A DNA stretch of 64,000 nt from Pycnococcus provasolii (taxonomy: Eukaryota; Chlorophyta; Pseudoscourfieldiophyceae; Pseudoscourfieldiales; Pycnococcaceae). The notes beneath the pieces were generated by a model that saw only the letters and a program-made list of their open reading frames with translations, was not told the origin of the DNA and did not search any database. Positions 59,892 through 64,000 of the stretch are shown here, piece after piece. The stretch is from the NCBI GenBank assembly GCA_938743325.2, contig OW568866.1, positions 372,001 to 436,000 on the forward strand, written 5' to 3'. The stretch's first letter is position 1; each line of letters opens with the position of its first letter. Position numbers and translations under genes: made by a program.

Positions 59892-61485
59892 GGGTGCAGG
59901 TGCAGGTGCGGGTGCAGGTGGTGTCCGGCGATCCCGAATCCCAGCATCGGCACCGGCGTTGAATCACTTCCGCGAAAGGCTTCTTCCTGAGAATCTGAAT
60001 TCGGATTATGAACAGTACGCGCTTCGCGCGCGTGATGTGGACAAGGAAGACCCGATGGAACGCGAGGCGTGGATCGCCATGCGCAAGAAAAGGTTGGATG
60101 ATAGCATCAACAACTACGATGCGAGGAATGATCGTCTCGACCCGAGAGATATGATGCCACGTATGCGGAATAGGGTGGCAGGTTTTGCTCGCGCTCTCGC
60201 TCAGATCGATCTGACGGAACTTGGCTTGCCGCGTGGCGCAAACAGCGTTGTCGTATGGGAGAACGCTTTCGCCCATACGACAATGCAAATGAGGTGGCGT
60301 GAGGATGAGCATGAGCGTGAGCGCGATGTACTTTACGATGAGATGCTCCGACATGAACTCCGATATGAATATGCACGGCTCGCCAACGTCGCTGCTGGTG
60401 AGGGTGCTCCCGGTGCTGGCGCTCTCGAAGAATATGAATATGCACGGCTCGCCAACGTCGCTGCTGGTGATGGTGCTCCCGGTGCTGGCGCTCTCGAAGA
60501 TGCTTTGCCAGAAGGTTTGCAAGAAACTCCACCGGTACCACCGGCACCAACGCCGGGCACCCATGCGCCTGCAGCTCCTCGACCTCCTGCGCAGCAGGCG
60601 GGGCACTTCGGCCGTTCCGTGGTGCACATTCTGCAGCGACTCACGCGCATCGCTGAGCTGGCTCTTACTGCTCCGGGGAATATTACCGCCGCCGCCGCTG
60701 CTGCTGCCGCCGCCGCCCCTGTGGCCAACCTGCCAACCGTGCCCATCGCTTCTCAGAATGGGCCATATCGTGCCACGCGTTCTGCGAACTCACGAACTTG
60801 GGCCGAGGTCAGGGAGACAATCCAGGCACTTCGCGACTCTCTGCTCGACCAGGCAGCCGCTGCTGGAGCGCAAGATCTTGCGCAGCATTACCCGACACCA
60901 AATGGTGTGCACGGTACGCCTCATGTGGTGACCGAATGCCAGACACTGTTGCAGGAGCAGAACGCCGTGAGGTCCGCGGAGCATGATCTCCGAGATGTGC
61001 AAGCGCGTACTGTTATACAACGCACTAAATCTCGTGCAGTTGAGCAAAGCGATGTGATGAATTTCGGCACGGCCCGCGAGCCTCTCGCCGAGAGCGCGGC
61101 ACTCCTTCGACGTGCGATCGCAGCGACCGAAACGACGGTGGATGCAGTGGCACCCGAGGCGGCGAGCGCGGCAGCACTCGCCGCCGAGTGGCTTTGGAGC
61201 AGCAGAAGCACGATTCTCTACTCTTACGCGCGGATCCTGTTTGACGAAGTTGAAGATGGGCCGAGCCCGCTTGTTATCTATCAGCTCGATGAACTGAGGC
61301 GGTACGTCGACGAGAATACTCGCATCGTGGCGGAGGGCGTGCCAGAAGAAGAGCAGGCGGCGGAGCAGGTGACGACGGAGAGTACACCACCGGTGACTCA
61401 AGAACGAACGGACTCTAAAAATCTTTTTGCGATTGCGCATCTGTTGGAGCAATCGACTAAGACTGTGAGGGATGGTTTGATGTAA
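57307..61485 (+). CDS. RBR-type E3 ubiquitin ligase with a long insert before RING2
   Basis: 1392 residues. RING1 starts CPICYEVLPKEDIFH at about 278; an IBR-like Cys/His domain follows (CATPDCPCYI, CPMCRMETCTRCNEQAHA, to about 432). RING2 lies near 751-795: CLDCPKCFRQIEKTGGCDHM with Cys765 in the catalytic position, then FHFCWRCMGEWKDY. About 320 residues separate IBR from RING2, far more than in HHARI or Parkin; this insert is Gln/Ala-rich. The phrase LGNINDRPGAGAGAG occurs twice, once in the insert (about 577) and once after RING2 (about 837), and a 23-residue unit starting YEYARLANVAAG is repeated in tandem near 1020-1065. The N-terminus is polyalanine and acidic. Charges ubiquitin as a thioester before transfer. 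Confidence 0.9.
59037..59078 (+). repeat. Gly-Ala coding repeat 1
   Basis: Imperfect gcaggt hexamers coding (GA)n in the RBR insert, after LGNINDRP. Confidence 0.85.
59838..59919 (+). repeat. Gly-Ala coding repeat 2
   Basis: gcgggt/gcaggt hexamers, longer than repeat 1 and preceded by the same LGNINDRP coding sequence, so the two are a duplicated module. Confidence 0.85.
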
Positions 61486-61745
61486 AACACGTTTTGTTTG
61501 TTAATCTTTTCATTGTTTGGTGGTGATGATTCGTTCTTGTTGTTGTCGGCTGTAACGACAGCGGCGGCGTGTGTGTGCGCCATTGGCGGTGCTCGATGCG
61601 TCTCTTGGTGCCGAGCGGTACTGATCCAATCCGCGCTGCCGTCGCGAAGGCGCAAGCAGGAGGTGGTGAAGGTGATGAAGAGGAGAAGGATCAGGAGGTG
61701 AAAAAGCGATAAGCTCTTTGTTTCTTGTGTAACGTTATCGATTAC
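61486..61745. other. Convergent spacer RBR/kinesin-2
   Basis: 260 bp between two converging stops; GT- and T-rich; nothing coding seen. Confidence 0.5.
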
Positions 61746-63998
61746 TCATCGGCCACGTCTTCCGGTGCCGTCTACAATTCCACGCGCCTTAGGATAAAGC
61801 GACTCCTGCTGCTCCTCTGCGACCATTTGCCTCACGTCACCTAGCTGTTTCGTCGGGTCTGCGCCTTTGCTTCCCTTGCGACCGCTGCTCGGACGCACGG
61901 ACTTTTTTCGTGCGCTACTCGGGCGCTTAGGCTTCTCAGCCGCCGCAGGTGCAGCGGCTCCGTCAGCTCCTTGCCCATCGTCTTCGTAGGTGAAGAAAAT
62001 GTTGTTCTTTCCCGCAATTTGCGTTGCCGCTCCGGGTCCAAATGCCTCCTCGATGCCCGCCACAACGCGCATATCCTCCGCGGACGTGCCGGTCGCCTTT
62101 GCGATTGCAGACTGGTGCGCATCAATCTGCTTGAAGTGCGCCTCGCGCTGCTTTTTCTTTGCCACGCCGCATATTTCGTCGTGCTGGACAAGCCACTCCT
62201 CCTCACCCTCGTCCCACTGCATGCGAGACAGCAACACCGTCTGGAAATCTTCCGGGATGTACGATCCGATGATGAGGTCCCTCAGCTTGATCTGCTGCGT
62301 GAGGTTACGGATGTCCTCGAGCATGCGCTCGCGCTCCTGCTGGCACTCCTCCGCCACCTCCGTCAGGTCGCTCTGAGCCTGCTGATATCTGCTGTACAAC
62401 TTCTTTAGCTTCTTTGTCTTCATCTCCGCCTCCTCTTGGATGCTGGCATAGTGCTCCTCGGCCATGAGAGCAGCCTCCTCGAGCTCGCGCCTGCGTTCGG
62501 CATCCTCCTCCTCCTTTCTCTTCTGCTCCTCCATTAACGCCTTGATCCTCGCCTTTTCCTCCTCCGCACGCTCGAGGTCGTCGCCCAACCTTCTCGCCTC
62601 CTCCTCCGACTTGCCAAGCACGTTGCCCTCCATCGCCTTCAGGCGTCGCTCAAGCTCAGCCTGCCGCTGTCTCTCCTCCTCGAGCTCCCGCTCCGCCGCG
62701 GACGCCTCGTAGGCACGCGCGTCAAGAGCCTCTTGGATTGCACGGCGCTGTTTCTCCGTCGTTTTCTTGTCGCGAAGCGCGAGCTCCATTTCAGCCTTTG
62801 CGTTTGCCTCAGCCTCGGCCTGGATGCGCTTCGCCTCCTCCTCGGTGACGCCCTCCGCAAGGCCCTTTTCCATATCCGCACGCATCTGCTCGCGAATGCG
62901 CGCGAGCGTCTCCTCAGACACGTCCTTTTCGACCACCTTCTCAACTCTGCGCACGCCACCGCCGCCGCCGCCGCCGCCGCCGGCTTCAACCTGCGCCTTT
63001 AGCTTGGCAATTTCGTTCTGGAACTCGCGCAGCATGGCATCCTTCGGATCCTCGTTGATACGCGGTTTGTTCTTAATGTTCTTGGCGCGGTTCGCATAGC
63101 GCAGCGTTGACAGCGTCTCATCGTAATTGTAGTCAGCCGGGCCGGTGTTGGCGACCATGCACGTCTTGGTATTTCCGCCCAGGCTGTCCTGCAGAAGACG
63201 CGTGAGCTTAGAGTCTCGGTACGGGATGTGCGACGATTTGCCGTCGACGAGTGCTGAGATGACGTTTCCGAGCGCGCTGAGGGAGAGGTTGATCTTCGTC
63301 GCCTCCTTCAGTCTCTCGCCCGTGGCGCCTGTCTTGGACTGGCGCTCGGAGCCGGCAAGGTCGACGAGGTTGAGCTTTCCCACTCGTATTTTGCCGCTAT
63401 CAGCCCTGTCACTGCACTCGACGGTGATGGTGAATATGCTGTGGCTTCTGCTGCTGTCCTGGTTCATGAGCGTCGCACCCACCGTTCGGTTCTTGTTTCC
63501 TACGCCGAGCACGGAGTGCATCTCCTTCTCGCTCTTGACGACGAAGTTGGTGAGGTCCTTGACGTAAACGCCCGTGTCAGGCGTCTCCTTGAGGTCCAGC
63601 TTTGCGGTTGAGTTGCGTCCGAGGAGGTCTCGGACGTCCTCGTTGTAGATCTCGAGGAAAGAGGTGCGCACGAGAAAGTTGTGCGTTCCAGGGTCCTCTT
63701 CGATGGCCTTGAAGATGGACCTGAACACGCGCGGAATGATTCCCATGAGCTCCTCGTTGTCGTTGACTCCCACCATGGTGTGCGTCTTCCCGGTTCCCGT
63801 CTGCCCGTACGCGAACATCGTTCCGTTGTATCCCTCGAGAGCGGAGTTCACGAGCGGCATGCCCACTTCGTTGAATATGTCCGCCTGTTTGCAGTTCCAG
63901 TCGTACACCAAGTCGAACGTGAACTGCTTGGGCGGTTCCGCGGCGTCCGCCTTTGGGTTTTTGAGCACGACGGTCCCCGCCTTGGTGTCCATGTCGAC
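61746..63998 (-). CDS. Kinesin-2 family motor protein (KIF3/FLA10-like), N-terminus beyond the window
   Basis: About 750 residues visible; the frame stays open to the right edge and the first motor strand is missing, so the start lies outside. Motor motifs: FTFDLVYDWNCKQADIFNEV, the P-loop GQTGTGKTHTM, switch I NQDSSRSHSIF, switch II LVDLAGSE and SHIPYRDSKLTRLL, then the neck ANRAKNIKNKPRINEDPKDA, which is the kinesin-2 neck. A Gly run, a long Glu/Arg-rich coiled coil and a tail with DLIIGSYIPEDFQ, as in KIF3A (LIIDNFIPxDY), follow. Kinesin-2 drives anterograde intraflagellar transport, so the alga or its relatives likely form flagella. The tail ends in basic, Ser-rich sequence. Confidence 0.92.
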   Translation of the reverse strand, partial: VDMDTKAGTVVLKNPKADAAEPPKQFTFDLVYDWNCKQADIFNEVGMPLVNSALEGYNGTMFAYGQTGTGKTHTMVGVNDNEELMGIIPRVFRSIFKAIEEDPGTHNFLVRTSFLEIYNEDVRDLLGRNSTAKLDLKETPDTGVYVKDLTNFVVKSEKEMHSVLGVGNKNRTVGATLMNQDSSRSHSIFTITVECSDRADSGKIRVGKLNLVDLAGSERQSKTGATGERLKEATKINLSLSALGNVISALVDGKSSHIPYRDSKLTRLLQDSLGGNTKTCMVANTGPADYNYDETLSTLRYANRAKNIKNKPRINEDPKDAMLREFQNEIAKLKAQVEAGGGGGGGGGVRRVEKVVEKDVSEETLARIREQMRADMEKGLAEGVTEEEAKRIQAEAEANAKAEMELALRDKKTTEKQRRAIQEALDARAYEASAAERELEEERQRQAELERRLKAMEGNVLGKSEEEARRLGDDLERAEEEKARIKALMEEQKRKEEEDAERRRELEEAALMAEEHYASIQEEAEMKTKKLKKLYSRYQQAQSDLTEVAEECQQERERMLEDIRNLTQQIKLRDLIIGSYIPEDFQTVLLSRMQWDEGEEEWLVQHDEICGVAKKKQREAHFKQIDAHQSAIAKATGTSAEDMRVVAGIEEAFGPGAATQIAGKNNIFFTYEDDGQGADGAAAPAAAEKPKRPSSARKKSVRPSSGRKGSKGADPTKQLGDVRQMVAEEQQESLYPKARGIVDGTGRRGR

Positions 63999-64000
63999 GA

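Noticed and set aside
59838-59919. Hexamer repeat resembling a regular array (CRISPR-like at first glance)
   Set aside because: No spacers; it is an in-frame Gly-Ala coding repeat in a eukaryotic gene.

Overview
The window looks like nuclear DNA of a small green alga, probably prasinophyte-like. Evidence: dense genes with short spacers, mostly single long exons, GC-rich codon use, and a green-lineage gene set (a pseudo-receiver/GARP factor of the APRR2 kind, a KRP-type CDK inhibitor, a plastid ABC1 kinase, a two-membrane-span protein of cyanobacterial/plastid type, an organellar AspRS, an ABCI20/CAF16-like ATPase). Only one gene has clear GT-AG introns (3887-7050). The species assignment is inference; the gene families are read from motifs.

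Layout. 1-7050: the tail of a chromate transporter, a CDK inhibitor on the minus strand, a 2.7 kb gene-free stretch, then the APRR2-like factor. 7411-12818: ABC1 kinase (-), ABCI ATPase (+) and a plastid membrane protein (-). 12981-14471: an unrecognised 1.49 kb element with perfect 27 bp terminal inverted repeats between TA dinucleotides, holding an unknown gene. 14618-18858: a RanBP2-type zinc-finger protein (+) converging on organellar aspartyl-tRNA synthetase (-). 20243-29003: a receptor-like kinase, a DGAT2-type acyltransferase, a quinone-oxidoreductase-like MDR enzyme and a type II sulfotransferase-like protein. 29076-31341: an apparently complete mariner/IS630-type transposon with 102 bp terminal inverted repeats, inserted just upstream of the sulfotransferase gene. 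31684-34168: ERCC1 and Mo25.

34500-48350 is the accessory part: Copia fossils, a possible transposase scrap, a small EGF-like membrane protein, a gene start that is cut off, and a 9 kb Ty3/gypsy element (38171-47141) with apparently identical LTRs. Its polyprotein carries a PHD finger, a Tudor/chromo-like segment and a methyltransferase-like domain after the integrase. 48355-64000 returns to ordinary genes: an unknown basic protein, a large secreted clostripain-type protease, DONSON, a RING-vWA protein, an RBR ubiquitin ligase with a long insert, and the start-truncated end of a kinesin-2 gene.

There is no operon logic; neighbours are mostly convergent or divergent pairs. Functions that recur are genome maintenance and cell cycle (KRP, ERCC1, DONSON), plastid biology (ABC1K, AspRS, the two-span protein, the APRR2-like factor) and ubiquitin signalling (RING-vWA next to RBR). 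The best candidates for something undescribed are the Ty3 element with its chromatin-reader and methyltransferase-like tail, the 1.49 kb inverted-repeat element, and the mariner element with unusual catalytic spacing.
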